This document shows positions 18,496 through 33,799 of a stretch of DNA of 64,000 nucleotides, piece by piece. How positions within the stretch are numbered: the first letter of the stretch is position 1; every line of letters begins with the position of its first letter. The notes beneath the pieces are model-generated. The model saw only the letters and a list, made by a program, of their open reading frames with translations, ran no database searches and was not told where the DNA came from. Origin of the DNA: Peribacillus sp. FSL P2-0133 (GTDB taxonomy: Bacteria; Bacillota; Bacilli; Bacillales; DSM-1321); contig NZ_CP150254.1 of NCBI RefSeq assembly GCF_037975445.1, positions 5,578,001-5,642,000 on the forward strand. The letters are read 5' to 3'. The position numbers and the translations under genes are program-made.

Positions 18496-19503
18496 CTAAA
18501 AAAGGTTAATCAATTCTTTTATTAGTGCCGTCAAAAATATATTTGCTAATGCAACCGGAAGCAGCACTTTCCATCCGAATTCCATCAATTGATCGGCCCT
18601 TATACGAGGAAAGGTTACACGAATCCAGACCAATACATAGAATACGGCACTGAACTTCAAACCGAACCAGATGGCTGCCGGAATAAAATCCAAAAACGGA
18701 ATAGAATTCCATCCTCCTAAAAATAATACAGTGGTTAGCGTTGCCATTGCAAACATATACACATATTCGGATAACATAAAGAAGGCCCATCGAAATCCAG
18801 AGTATTCAACATGATAGCCTGCAACAAGTTCGGATTCCGCTTCCGGAAGGTCAAAAGGAACCCTGTTCAACTCGGCAACCGCTGCAATAAAAAACACGAT
18901 AAACGCAATCGGCTGAAGAAAAATGAACCAAACCTTTTCCTGGGCTGCAACTATATCATTCAAGTTTAAACTGCCTGTTAGGAGGACGATTCCCACTAGC
19001 GACATCACCAATGGGATCTCATAAGATATCATTTGCGCGGCTGCCCTCATTCCGCCAATCAAAGAATATTTATTATTGGAAGCCCAACCCGCAGTGACGA
19101 TGCCGATGGTCGATATGCCGGAAATCGCAATATAATAAAGCAGTCCTACACCTATATCCGCAAATTGAAAGGCATCGGTGAACGGCAAGGTGGCAAGGAC
19201 CATGAAAGCAGGAGCAAAAGCAATTACCGGAGCTAAAATATATAACGGCTTATCAGCTTTTTTGGGTATCGTATCTTCCTTGATCAGAAGTTTCAAAACG
19301 TCAGCAACGGTCTGCAAGAGACCCCATTTCCCCCCAATTTGGTTTGGGCCGACACGCATTTGCATGAATCCCATGATTTTTCGTTCTGAAAGGATTCCAT
19401 AGGTTACAAACCCTAATACGACGAACAGGAGCAGGACTGCCAAACCAAAAAAAATGCCAAAATTCAGTAGGCTTGGAGCGGAGTGGAGAAGATCCTTGAT
19501 CAT
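18496..19503 (-). CDS. nuoH: Complex I subunit NuoH
   Basis: NuoH (335 residues) is the membrane subunit that forms the quinone chamber with NuoB and NuoD. It shows the signature MQMRVGPNQIGGKWGLLQ and the Glu-rich loop NRVPFDLPEAESELVAGYH. It directly abuts nuoD. Confidence 0.97.
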   Translation of the reverse strand: MIKDLLHSAPSLLNFGIFFGLAVLLLFVVLGFVTYGILSERKIMGFMQMRVGPNQIGGKWGLLQTVADVLKLLIKEDTIPKKADKPLYILAPVIAFAPAFMVLATLPFTDAFQFADIGVGLLYYIAISGISTIGIVTAGWASNNKYSLIGGMRAAAQMISYEIPLVMSLVGIVLLTGSLNLNDIVAAQEKVWFIFLQPIAFIVFFIAAVAELNRVPFDLPEAESELVAGYHVEYSGFRWAFFMLSEYVYMFAMATLTTVLFLGGWNSIPFLDFIPAAIWFGLKFSAVFYVLVWIRVTFPRIRADQLMEFGWKVLLPVALANIFLTALIKELINLF

Positions 19504-20601
19504 TTATCCATCAACCTCCCCTAAAACGATATCGATTGCACCTAATATCGTTATCAAGTTCGCCATATTTTCCCCTTCCAATAATTTCGGAAGAATTTGC
19601 AGATTATAAAATGAAGGTCTGCGAAATTTCAAACGGTATGGCTCCTTTTTCCCTTCACTCGCGATATAACAGCCTATTTCCCCTCTTGGCGATTCAATTC
19701 GGACAAATGCTTCACCCTTAGGAACCTTTATTATTTTAGGGACCTTAGCAAGGATCGGCCCTTCTGGAAATTGCTCAACCGCCTGCTCGATGATTTTCAG
19801 TGATTCTTCGATTTCTTCCATTCTACAGTGATAGCGTGAAAAGGCATCACCCTCTTCCCTTGTAGGAACATCAAATGTGAACCTGTCGTAAATGGAATAT
19901 GGCTCATTTTTTCGCAAATCCCATTCCACACCTGTACACCTTAAGTTGGCACCGCTAAGCGAATACTGCAGAGCTTCTTCCTTCGTATAGATGCCTACCC
20001 CTTTAACCCGATTAACAAAGATTTCATTCCCTGTCACAAGCTCATGGTAACCGGCAAGCTGCTCCCTCATATAAGGGACAAACTCGGCAACCTTCGCAAT
20101 CCAGTCTTCAGGAGCATCCCATTTCACGCCTCCGACACGCATATAATTGAATGTAAGGCGCGCCCCTGACAATTCAGTCAATAAATTAACGATCATTTCA
20201 CGTTCTCGAAATGCGTATAGGAAAGGGCTCGTCGCACCTATATCCAGCAAGTATGTACCCCACCAGACAAGGTGGCTTGCCACTCTGCCCAATTCCATTG
20301 CGATAACCCGCAAATATTCTGCCCTTTCGGGGATCTCCACCCCCATCATTGTCTCAACAGCATGGCAAAGCACATAATTGTTTGTCATTGCCGCTAGATA
20401 ATCGAGCCGGTCGGTATATGGGATTATTTGTGTATATTGCAGATTTTCCGCTAGTTTTTCCGTACCGCGATGCAAATACCCAATGACAGGTGTTGCCTCT
20501 TTTATAATTTCACCGTCAATCTTGATGACAAGCCGAAAAACACCATGTGTACTCGGATGCTGCGGCCCGACATTGAGAAGCATTTCTTCCGTCCTTAACA
20601 T
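19504..20601 (-). CDS. nuoD: Complex I subunit NuoD
   Basis: NuoD (365 residues) is the 49-kDa quinone-site subunit. The quinone-binding HPSTHG motif is in LNVGPQHPSTHGVFRLV, and the C-terminus ends IDIVLGEVDG as in the family. It follows nuoC by five bases. Confidence 0.97.
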   Translation of the reverse strand: MLRTEEMLLNVGPQHPSTHGVFRLVIKIDGEIIKEATPVIGYLHRGTEKLAENLQYTQIIPYTDRLDYLAAMTNNYVLCHAVETMMGVEIPERAEYLRVIAMELGRVASHLVWWGTYLLDIGATSPFLYAFREREMIVNLLTELSGARLTFNYMRVGGVKWDAPEDWIAKVAEFVPYMREQLAGYHELVTGNEIFVNRVKGVGIYTKEEALQYSLSGANLRCTGVEWDLRKNEPYSIYDRFTFDVPTREEGDAFSRYHCRMEEIEESLKIIEQAVEQFPEGPILAKVPKIIKVPKGEAFVRIESPRGEIGCYIASEGKKEPYRLKFRRPSFYNLQILPKLLEGENMANLITILGAIDIVLGEVDG

Positions 20602-20606
20602 TGGGC

Positions 20607-21866
20607 TTACACCTCCACATCATAAGGCTGATAATCTTTTCTAAGGGGATACCCTTTCCATTCTTCACCAAGTAAAATCCGCTTTAAATCAGGGTGTTCA
20701 TAAAAGTTAATACCTAATAAATCATACGCCTCACATTCTGGCCAATTTGCTCCTGACCATAATGGGACCAATGATGTAATAACGGGAGAATCCCTATCAA
20801 GTTTCACTTTCAAGGCAACTGATTGGTTCATTTTGAATGAATGTAAATGTACATAGATTTCCATATGGGTTTCAAAGTCCGTACCATGAAGTTCCGATAA
20901 ATACGAAAAGTTAAGCTGTTCATCGTACCGCAGAAATTTTGCTATTGAGAAATATGTATCCGGATTAGCCACTAAAGTGGGTACATCTTTTGATAATCTA
21001 TTAATATAGTGCTCTAATAATGCCCCTTGTCCTACATGGCTCTCAATAGCAGAAACGATTTGATCCAGTTTCGACTGATTTGGGGAAAGTTCGCTAGGGG
21101 TGTTAACTTCCTCGCTTTCCTTTACAGCAGTCCTGCTCTTCGCAGCAGCAGCCGCTTTCGCTTTGGCAGCGGTGGCTGCCTTCGCCTTGGCCGCGGCCGC
21201 TGCTTTTTGCTTTGCTATATCCATTTCGCCTTCCAGCTTTTCCGCACTTTCAGCTTTCGCCTGTTTTCGGGCCAATGCAGCTGCCTTCGCCTTGGCCGCG
21301 GCCGCCGCTTTTTGTTTCGCTTTATCCATTTCGCCTTCCGGCTTTTCCGTTGCTTCTTCTTTTGCCTGTTTTCGGGCTAATGCCGCTGCCTTCGCCTTGG
21401 CTGCTGCCTCCGCTTTTTGCTTTGCTATATCCATTTCGCCTTCCGGCTTTTCCGCACTTTCAGCTTTCGCCTGTTTTCGGGCCAGTGCTTCAGCCTTCGC
21501 CTTGGCCGCGGCCGCCGCTTTTTGCTTGGCTATATCCGTTTCGCCTTCCGGCTTTTCCGCCGCTTCTTCTTTTTCCTGTTTTCTGGCTAATGCGGCTGCC
21601 TTCGCCTTGGCTGCTGCCTCCGCTTTTTGTTTCGCTATATCCATTTCGCCTTCCGGCTTTTCCACCGCTTCTGCTTTTTCCTGTTTTCTGGCCATTGCGG
21701 CTGCCTTCGCCTTGGCTGCTGCCTCCGCTTTTTGTTTCGCTATATCCACTTCGCCTTCCGGCTTTTCCACCGCTTCTGCTTTTTCCTGTTTTCTGGCCAT
21801 TGCGGCTGCCTTCGCCTTGGCTGCTGCCTCCGCTTTTTGTTTTGCTAAGTCCTCCTTTTCACTCAT
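20607..21866 (-). CDS. nuoC: Complex I subunit NuoC with repetitive N-terminal extension
   Basis: The C-terminal ~160 residues form a normal NuoC (30-kDa subunit) with the family motif WPECEAYDLLGINFYEHPDLKRI and ending PLRKDYQPYDVEV. The first ~250 residues are an Ala/Lys/Glu-rich extension of six full 35-residue repeats plus a partial seventh, each of the type IAKQKAEAAAKAKAAAMARK then a KPEGE linker. Such a segment should form long helices exposed to the cytoplasm. The start directly follows the nuoB stop, with GGGTGA upstream. Typical NuoC is 150-220 residues, so more than half of this protein is added sequence; its role is unknown. Confidence 0.94.
   Translation of the reverse strand: MSEKEDLAKQKAEAAAKAKAAAMARKQEKAEAVEKPEGEVDIAKQKAEAAAKAKAAAMARKQEKAEAVEKPEGEMDIAKQKAEAAAKAKAAALARKQEKEEAAEKPEGETDIAKQKAAAAAKAKAEALARKQAKAESAEKPEGEMDIAKQKAEAAAKAKAAALARKQAKEEATEKPEGEMDKAKQKAAAAAKAKAAALARKQAKAESAEKLEGEMDIAKQKAAAAAKAKAATAAKAKAAAAAKSRTAVKESEEVNTPSELSPNQSKLDQIVSAIESHVGQGALLEHYINRLSKDVPTLVANPDTYFSIAKFLRYDEQLNFSYLSELHGTDFETHMEIYVHLHSFKMNQSVALKVKLDRDSPVITSLVPLWSGANWPECEAYDLLGINFYEHPDLKRILLGEEWKGYPLRKDYQPYDVEV
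21219..21848. repeat. 105-bp tandem repeats in nuoC
   Basis: Six head-to-tail copies of a 105-bp unit encode NuoC residues 7-216, with a degenerate seventh reaching about 21120. The two copies nearest the start (21639-21848) are nearly identical in DNA, which points to recent duplication. Confidence 0.93.
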
Positions 21867-22379
21867 CTATATCACCCGCTTTCCGGTTTTCGCCTCGTAA
21901 CGGATTTTTTCTTTTAATTTATTGATCCCATAAATAAGTGCAGCTGGGTTTGGGGGACAACCCGGTATATATACATCGACAGGTACAATTTGATCTACCC
22001 CCTTGACCACTGAGTAAGAGTGAACATAAGGCCCGCCAGCAGTTGCACAGGATCCCATCGCAATAACCCATTTCGGTTCTGGCATTTGTTCGTATAATCT
22101 GCTTATTATTGGAGCCATTTTTTTCGTTACCGTTCCTGAAACAATCATGACATCTGATTGTCTGGGTGATGTCCGAAAAAATGAACCAAATCGGTCCAAA
22201 TCATAATGAGAGGAACCGACACCCATCATTTCAATTGCACAACATGCCAAACCGAAAGTCATTGGCCAGAGTGAGTTACTTCTAGCCCAGCCTTTTATTT
22301 GCTCAAGTGTGGATAAAAAAATACTATGGCGCATTTCTTCCATTTCTTTAGGGGTAAGTTCATCCAACTTCAATTCCAC
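21867..22379 (-). CDS. nuoB: Complex I subunit NuoB
   Basis: NuoB (170 residues) holds cluster N2, the last iron-sulfur centre before quinone. Its four Cys ligands are visible: the CC pair in [18 protein letters not shown] and GCPPNP. A GTG start at 22379 ([13 protein letters not shown]) is preferred: AGAAGG lies seven bases upstream and it overlaps the nuoA stop by 10 bases; the open frame extends to a TTG at 22400 with no site. A short Glu-rich N-terminus precedes the core. Confidence 0.95.
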   Translation of the reverse strand: MELKLDELTPKEMEEMRHSIFLSTLEQIKGWARSNSLWPMTFGLACCAIEMMGVGSSHYDLDRFGSFFRTSPRQSDVMIVSGTVTKKMAPIISRLYEQMPEPKWVIAMGSCATAGGPYVHSYSVVKGVDQIVPVDVYIPGCPPNPAALIYGINKLKEKIRYEAKTGKRVI

Positions 22380-22744
22380 TTTAACACCTTCTTTTTCCAA
22401 GCGTAGATTAGCCCAAGCATTAGGATCAGGACAAAAAACAGCATTTCAATCAATGCAAACAGTCCGAGTTCATCATAGGCAACCGCCCATGGATAAAGAA
22501 AAACCGTTTCTACGTCAAATATGACGAACATCAATCCGAATAGATAATACCTGACATTGAATTGAACCCTTGAATCCTGAAAAGGTTCGATTCCACTTTC
22601 ATAAGTCGTATATTTCATATCTGTCGGTTTATACGGCCTTAGCAGTCTACCAAGAAATAAAGCGATCACAGGTAATAAAATGCCAAGACAAAGGAAAACA
22701 AATACAATTAAATAATTATTTTGGTAAATATGCAGCTGTCCCAT
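22370..22744 (-). CDS. nuoA: Complex I subunit NuoA
   Basis: NuoA (124 residues) is a three-helix membrane subunit next to the quinone channel, with the conserved [20 protein letters not shown] loop and [19 protein letters not shown] at 22744 is chosen because AGGGAG lies six bases upstream. It is first in the operon. Confidence 0.96.
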   Translation of the reverse strand: MGQLHIYQNNYLIVFVFLCLGILLPVIALFLGRLLRPYKPTDMKYTTYESGIEPFQDSRVQFNVRYYLFGLMFVIFDVETVFLYPWAVAYDELGLFALIEMLFFVLILMLGLIYAWKKKVLKWN

Positions 22745-22886
22745 GTTCATCTCCCTTTATGGATAATTCATGTTAAATGGGTACAATTCAAATTTGCTTG
22801 TCTTCTTTTTGGATACCGTTTTAAATATTATGCAGGGTAACATTCTTTTAGAAGCAACGTGAAAGGAGGGGGTATGAAGCAATAAA

Positions 22887-22900
22887 TGTAAGCGTATACA
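22887..22900 (-). promoter_or_regulatory. cre-like site (CcpA) overlapping the nuo start region
   Basis: TGTATACGCTTACA on the minus strand matches the cre consensus TGWAARCGYTWNCW at all but one position and shares its first base with the -10. Binding of CcpA here would block initiation. Identification is by sequence only. Confidence 0.55.
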
Positions 22901-22928
22901 TTATAACATTAGGATAAAATCATGTCGA
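22900..22928 (-). promoter_or_regulatory. Sigma-A promoter of the nuo operon
   Basis: Minus strand TCGACA (22923-22928), 17 bp, TATAAT (22900-22905). This is a near-consensus sigma-A promoter about 155 bp before nuoA, in the 341-bp spacer to atpC. Confidence 0.8.
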
Positions 22929-23027
22929 CGAGTTAAGGTTTAAAATGGAAAATACTTTACTCTATAATTCGACCTTTTTTTCCTAATTCCGATATTAAAT
23001 ATCAATAATCCTCAAAAACCTTCTGGA

Positions 23028-23074
23028 TAAAAAAACACCTGATCTTACCACGAATGGTTTGATCAGGTGTTTTC
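23028..23074 (-). terminator. atp operon terminator
   Basis: A 13-bp stem (23032-23044 with 23061-23073) with an inner ACCA/TGGT stem, followed on the minus strand by eight T. It directly follows atpC. Confidence 0.93.
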
Positions 23075-23085
23075 ATAAATTAAAG

Positions 23086-23508
<423 letters not shown>

Positions 23509-23512
23509 TTAA

Positions 23513-24931
<1,419 letters not shown>

Positions 24932-24998
24932 TTATAACGACTATCGAGATTATGGAACGGCCAAGCTTCGTTCGGGCCGACCGTCCCCGTTAATGATT

Positions 24999-25859
<861 letters not shown>

Positions 25860-25896
25860 TCATTCTCACCACCCTTTATAAATTAGTTAGACCTTA

Positions 25897-28610
<2,714 letters not shown>

Positions 28611-28631
28611 ATTGAACTTTTTCAAGTTACC

Positions 28632-28883
<252 letters not shown>

Positions 28884-28928
28884 TTATTTTTTCATCAATA
28901 TAATGTTCAAAATGAACAATATTTATAA

Positions 28929-29651
<723 letters not shown>

Positions 29652-29667
29652 TCACCTCTCTTCTTTA

Positions 29668-30036
29668 CTACCTACGTATGTTTTGCATAAAATAATCTAT
29701 CATAATGACAAAGTAAACTGTCATTAATCCCACTACCACGCAGACCACTTGAAACTCGTCAGGATATCTCAATGCAATAATTGCAGCTAAACCCGCTACA
29801 GACATTCTAGTTAAACTACCAAGGGAGCGCGTTTTCTTACCTTCGGCAACCTCTTGAGCGAACTTTTTGTTCTTTTTGACCATTGACCAGAATATAAATA
29901 GGCTGAAGGCTGTTCCAAGCAATAATCCTTGGAAGACTGAATCATGTGAAGTGAAGCCCACCCCGAGTACATAAATACCCATTAAATACAACATGTATTT
30001 TAGCTGCCTATTGAACATTTTTTCCAATTCTAGCAT
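29668..30036 (-). CDS. atpI: ATP synthase assembly protein AtpI
   Basis: AtpI (122 residues) is a four-helix membrane protein that assists c-ring assembly and magnesium supply. It opens the operon. The ATG at 30036 has GGGAG about 13 bases upstream, longer than ideal; an ATG at 30044 with good spacing opens only a four-codon frame that overlaps the atpI start and could act in translational coupling. Confidence 0.88.
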   Translation of the reverse strand: MLELEKMFNRQLKYMLYLMGIYVLGVGFTSHDSVFQGLLLGTAFSLFIFWSMVKKNKKFAQEVAEGKKTRSLGSLTRMSVAGLAAIIALRYPDEFQVVCVVVGLMTVYFVIMIDYFMQNIRR

Positions 30037-30184
30037 TTTGTCATGTAATCTCCCTAGAAATATTGTAGTATCTGTGTTTAGCTAGGGAATTTGCCCGTAA
30101 CAAGTCCAAATAGAAGGTCAAAAACTAGCTTCTATTTGACACGTTATTAACGTATGAAACCCCTCTCATTTTACATCCTTAGTT

Positions 30185-30213
30185 AGCATACAATAGGCAA
30201 GAATCAATGTCAA
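30185..30213 (-). promoter_or_regulatory. Sigma-A promoter of the atp operon
   Basis: Minus strand TTGACA (30208-30213), 17 bp, TATGCT (30185-30190). The -35 is perfect and the spacing ideal; it lies about 150 bp before atpI in an otherwise empty 285-bp spacer. Confidence 0.85.
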
Positions 30214-30321
30214 TGAGTGGTTAGTGAAATTTGTCACAGGTTTGTAATTATTAACGAATTGTTCACAAATTATCTTTTTTATACTATTGACATCCATTTT
30301 ATTTTACTTATTATCCTCTAT

Positions 30322-32550
30322 TCACTCAATAAGTAACGTCTTTTCTATCCGATCTTCCCTTCCACCCTTTCTCGCAAAGATTATCGCTTTATACACTCCC
30401 TTAGGCGGCAAGTTCTTTTTCAATACATCTTTTTTGATCAAACCGGAAGGTGCCGATTTGGACCAATCCAAGTATCCAGCGAATTTCAAGCTATCTTCCT
30501 CATAAAGGGCAATACCGAATTCTTCAGCCCCGCGCGGAAGGTACATTTCGTATCGATATGTGCCTTTCTGGTCCCCTTGGCCAAAATCAAATCCCATTAT
30601 CCTTGGGTAATCAGGCTCTTCCTTTACATATAAATAAGGAAGGGATATTCTTTTGGTTCCTTCCATTATAATGAGGTATCCATCAAAGACTCCTTTTTTA
30701 AGCTTGGCTGGGTTGACCTGCAGCCCCACTTTTATCCGTTTTTTTTCCTTCGGATTCAAAGTAAGGGATTTCGGCAATTCCCAAGTAAGTCCCGTCTCAT
30801 TCAATGGAACCATGAAAGAGTACTTCCTCATTTCCGTTCCGGTATTTTCTATGACTATCGTTTCATGATGTTCTTCAATTCCTTCTTTTTTCGTATACAT
30901 CCCAAAAGACAATGAGCTTGGACTCAAGAGCGTGTCCGCTTTTAATGCTTCGTCGACCCGGATGCGTCCAGCCCCCTGTTCATATGTGTGATACAATTGA
31001 TTCGTAGATTTCCTCAATGGTTTGGAAGTGCTCATCAATGCAGATTTCACTTGCTCCGGGTTCCATTCGGGGTGTTTTTGCAGGATTAAGGCGCATGCTC
31101 CTGCAACATGCGGTGCGGACATACTTGTTCCATCCAGGGACATATATCCTTTAGGGATGGTACTTTCAATTTCCACTCCCGGTGCCAATACGTCAGGCTT
31201 TATTCCCCATGATACGGTTACCGGTCCCCTGGAGCTAAAATCTGCGAGCTTATCCTGCTCGTTCTTATAAACAAATTGAACGGTTTTGCTCTGCCCTTGC
31301 TCCAAGATTTGCTTTAGCTGTAATCCATCTCTTCTATTAATAGAAGCAGCTGGGATGTTCATTTCTTTTTCCAAGCTTCCAGTAAAGGTCCCGCTTGTAT
31401 TATTATAAACAATTACCCCCTTTGCACCTGCCTTCTCTGCATTGGATACTTTCTGCTGGAAGGTAAGTGTGCCACGTTCCATCAACACAATCTTATCCCG
31501 AACATGTTTCAGGTCCTTTTCATTACCCAGACCCCCAAATATGACATCCTCGGAAAACGTCAGGTTCCATTTTTTAGAACTTTGAAACACGGTTAAATGC
31601 GATTGATGCTTTTTCGATCCAAGTCCGTAAATCATATACGGAACCCTTAAGGGAGGAGTCGATGCCCCAACGGAAATCGCTTTTTCCGCTGTTCCGGGTG
31701 AGCCTACGGTCCATACAGCAGGACCGGAATTCCCGTTGGATGTCACGGCAACGATGCCGCTTTCCACAGCTTTATTCAACGCAAGGGAGATAGGTAAATC
31801 AGGGCCATTGATGTTATTGCCAAGAGAGAGGTTCAATACATCCACCCTATCCTTCATGGCTGACTCAATAGCCATCAAGACTTGGTCTGTATCTCCTGCA
31901 CCACCTGGTCCCAAAGCTCGATATGCATATATCTCCGCTTCTGGTGCGACGCCTTTCATTTTTCCATTGGCTGCAATGATGCCTGCCACATGAGTCCCAT
32001 GTAATGTATCCAGGTCGCCTTGATTTTTGGTTTCCATCGGATCTTCATCACCATCTACCAGATCCTTCCCTCCTTTATAAGCACGTTGCAAATCTGGATG
32101 TGTATAATCGATTCCAGTATCTATGATTCCTACTTTTACCCCTTTCCCGGTGATCCGGTGATTCTCCTTATCAAAGAAACCCCTGACCCTTCCTCCTCCT
32201 ATGTATGGGACACTTTTATCCAACACCGCTTGATAAACGGTTACTTCCGTTACAGCCTGAATTGCATCCTCCTTTTTAAGTTGTTCTATCTCATTCATTT
32301 TCCCCTGAACGGAAAATCCTTTCAGGGCAACTGAATAAACATTCCGTAATTGAAGAGATGGATATTTCTCAAGCAGTTTTTCGATTTTTTTTCGTTGAAA
32401 CACCTTATCCATCGTGACAACAACCGTTACTTCCTTAGATTCAGATAGTTTTGGTAATGGCGGCAGAATGACGGATGCCAATCCCTTTTCATTTTGATAA
32501 ATAAATATAAAAAGGAAAACAAACACTATGAACGTTTTCTTTCCCAACAT
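30322..32550 (-). CDS. Vpr-type secreted subtilisin-like serine protease
   Basis: This 742-residue S8 peptidase has a signal peptide (about residues 1-26), an I9 inhibitor prodomain (about 40-108), a subtilase domain with a PA domain inserted (about 330-430), and a C-terminal beta-rich region. The catalytic triad is intact: Asp144 in VGIIDTGID, His184 in LHGTHVAG and Ser476 in GTSMSAPHVAG, with oxyanion Asn274 in SNGNSG. ATG at 32550 has AAGGGG six bases upstream. This architecture is that of minor extracellular protease Vpr; B. subtilis has no such gene beside atpI, so it is likely an insertion in this lineage. No terminator is clear. Confidence 0.9.
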   Translation of the reverse strand: MLGKKTFIVFVFLFIFIYQNEKGLASVILPPLPKLSESKEVTVVVTMDKVFQRKKIEKLLEKYPSLQLRNVYSVALKGFSVQGKMNEIEQLKKEDAIQAVTEVTVYQAVLDKSVPYIGGGRVRGFFDKENHRITGKGVKVGIIDTGIDYTHPDLQRAYKGGKDLVDGDEDPMETKNQGDLDTLHGTHVAGIIAANGKMKGVAPEAEIYAYRALGPGGAGDTDQVLMAIESAMKDRVDVLNLSLGNNINGPDLPISLALNKAVESGIVAVTSNGNSGPAVWTVGSPGTAEKAISVGASTPPLRVPYMIYGLGSKKHQSHLTVFQSSKKWNLTFSEDVIFGGLGNEKDLKHVRDKIVLMERGTLTFQQKVSNAEKAGAKGVIVYNNTSGTFTGSLEKEMNIPAASINRRDGLQLKQILEQGQSKTVQFVYKNEQDKLADFSSRGPVTVSWGIKPDVLAPGVEIESTIPKGYMSLDGTSMSAPHVAGACALILQKHPEWNPEQVKSALMSTSKPLRKSTNQLYHTYEQGAGRIRVDEALKADTLLSPSSLSFGMYTKKEGIEEHHETIVIENTGTEMRKYSFMVPLNETGLTWELPKSLTLNPKEKKRIKVGLQVNPAKLKKGVFDGYLIIMEGTKRISLPYLYVKEEPDYPRIMGFDFGQGDQKGTYRYEMYLPRGAEEFGIALYEEDSLKFAGYLDWSKSAPSGLIKKDVLKKNLPPKGVYKAIIFARKGGREDRIEKTLLIE

Positions 32551-32600
32551 AATCATCCCCTTAGCTGTTATCTTTTCTCAACAACCTTGGAGTATGCAAA

Positions 32601-32636
32601 TAAAAAAAGGAAAAGCGCATGGCTTTTCCTTTTTTA
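32601..32636 (-). terminator. Terminator after UDP-GlcNAc 2-epimerase gene
   Basis: A long stem (AAAAAGGAAAAGC with GCTTTTCCTTTTT around a CATG-centred loop) ends at the epimerase stop and has a T run on the minus strand. Confidence 0.9.
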
Positions 32637-33776
32637 TGAGTCAAATCTAGTTGGTGGCATGTCTGCTTGCTTAAAATAGTAACGGATGGCTTCAGCAATG
32701 CGGACCGAAGCATTTCCATCCCCATATGGATTTGAAGCTTTGGACATTTTTTCGTGCACGTCTTGATCGGTGAGCAATTCATGTGCCAAATTATATATGT
32801 TTTGTTCATCAGTACCCGCCAATCTTAAGGTTCCAGCAGCAATCCCCTCAGGACGTTCGGTCGTATCCCTTAAAACTAGGACAGGTACACCAAGTGACGG
32901 TGCCTCTTCCTGGATTCCTCCAGAATCTGTCAAAATAAGATAGGCTCTTGAAGCGAAGTTATGGAAATCCAATACATCCAGCGGTTCAATCAAATGAACC
33001 CGCGGATCGTCCCCGAGAATTTCATTTGCCAATTCCTGAACAAGCGGATTTAAATGGACAGGATATACCACTTGAACGTCATCATGCTCAGCAATGATTT
33101 TCTTCACGGCCCTGAAGATATTCCTCATGGGTTCGCCAAGGTTTTCCCTGCGATGGGCTGTAAGCAAAATGAGCCTGTCTTCTCCAAGTCCATTTAAAAC
33201 TGGATGGGAATACGTGGAACGTACAGTAGTTTTTAAAGCATCGGTTGCCGTATTTCCCGTTACGAAGATATTATCCTTCTTGTTTTCGTTCAGCAGATTC
33301 TCCTCCGCTTTCGAAGTCGGCGCAAAATGCAAATCTGCCATAGTACCTGTAAGCTGCCGATTCATCTCTTCCGGATAGGGGGAATACTTATTCCATGTGC
33401 GCAGCCCTGCTTCTACATGCCCAATGACAATTTGATTATAAAAAGCTGCCAGACTTGCGACAAACGTTGTGGTTGTATCACCGTGTACAAGAACAATATC
33501 AGGTTTGGCTTCCTTCATTACTGAATCAAGACCATTTAATGCTCTTGTTGTAATGTCAGCAAGCGTTTGCCTTTCCTTCATTATGTCCAAGTCATAGTCC
33601 GGCTGTATCGAAAATAGTTCGAGAACTTGATCTAACATTTGGCGATGCTGAGCCGTAACAGCAACGATCGGCTTGAAATATTCTGGGTGTTTTTGAAATT
33701 CGAGTACTAAGGGCGCCATTTTGACAGCTTCTGGTCTCGTCCCGAAAATGGTCATGACTTTTATCGGTTTATTCAT
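32634..33776 (-). CDS. mnaA: UDP-N-acetylglucosamine 2-epimerase (non-hydrolysing)
   Basis: The 380-residue enzyme interconverts UDP-GlcNAc and UDP-ManNAc, supplying ManNAc for teichoic-acid linkage units and other surface glycans. It shows IFGTRPEAVKMAPL, VHGDTTT, GHVEAGLRT and the C-terminal SGGIQEEAPSLGVPVLVLRD typical of WecB/MnaA. ATG at 33776 has GAGGTG six bases upstream. It follows upp closely, so the two are likely co-transcribed. Confidence 0.95.
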   Translation of the reverse strand: MNKPIKVMTIFGTRPEAVKMAPLVLEFQKHPEYFKPIVAVTAQHRQMLDQVLELFSIQPDYDLDIMKERQTLADITTRALNGLDSVMKEAKPDIVLVHGDTTTTFVASLAAFYNQIVIGHVEAGLRTWNKYSPYPEEMNRQLTGTMADLHFAPTSKAEENLLNENKKDNIFVTGNTATDALKTTVRSTYSHPVLNGLGEDRLILLTAHRRENLGEPMRNIFRAVKKIIAEHDDVQVVYPVHLNPLVQELANEILGDDPRVHLIEPLDVLDFHNFASRAYLILTDSGGIQEEAPSLGVPVLVLRDTTERPEGIAAGTLRLAGTDEQNIYNLAHELLTDQDVHEKMSKASNPYGDGNASVRIAEAIRYYFKQADMPPTRFDS

Positions 33777-33799
33777 TCGTGACACCTCAGTTTCTCTCC

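Noticed and set aside
21100-21925. Long plus-strand open frames opposite nuoC, Ala/Phe- or Pro/Leu-rich
   Set aside because: They are mirror products of the repeat DNA on the other strand of nuoC, with no ribosome site or family match.
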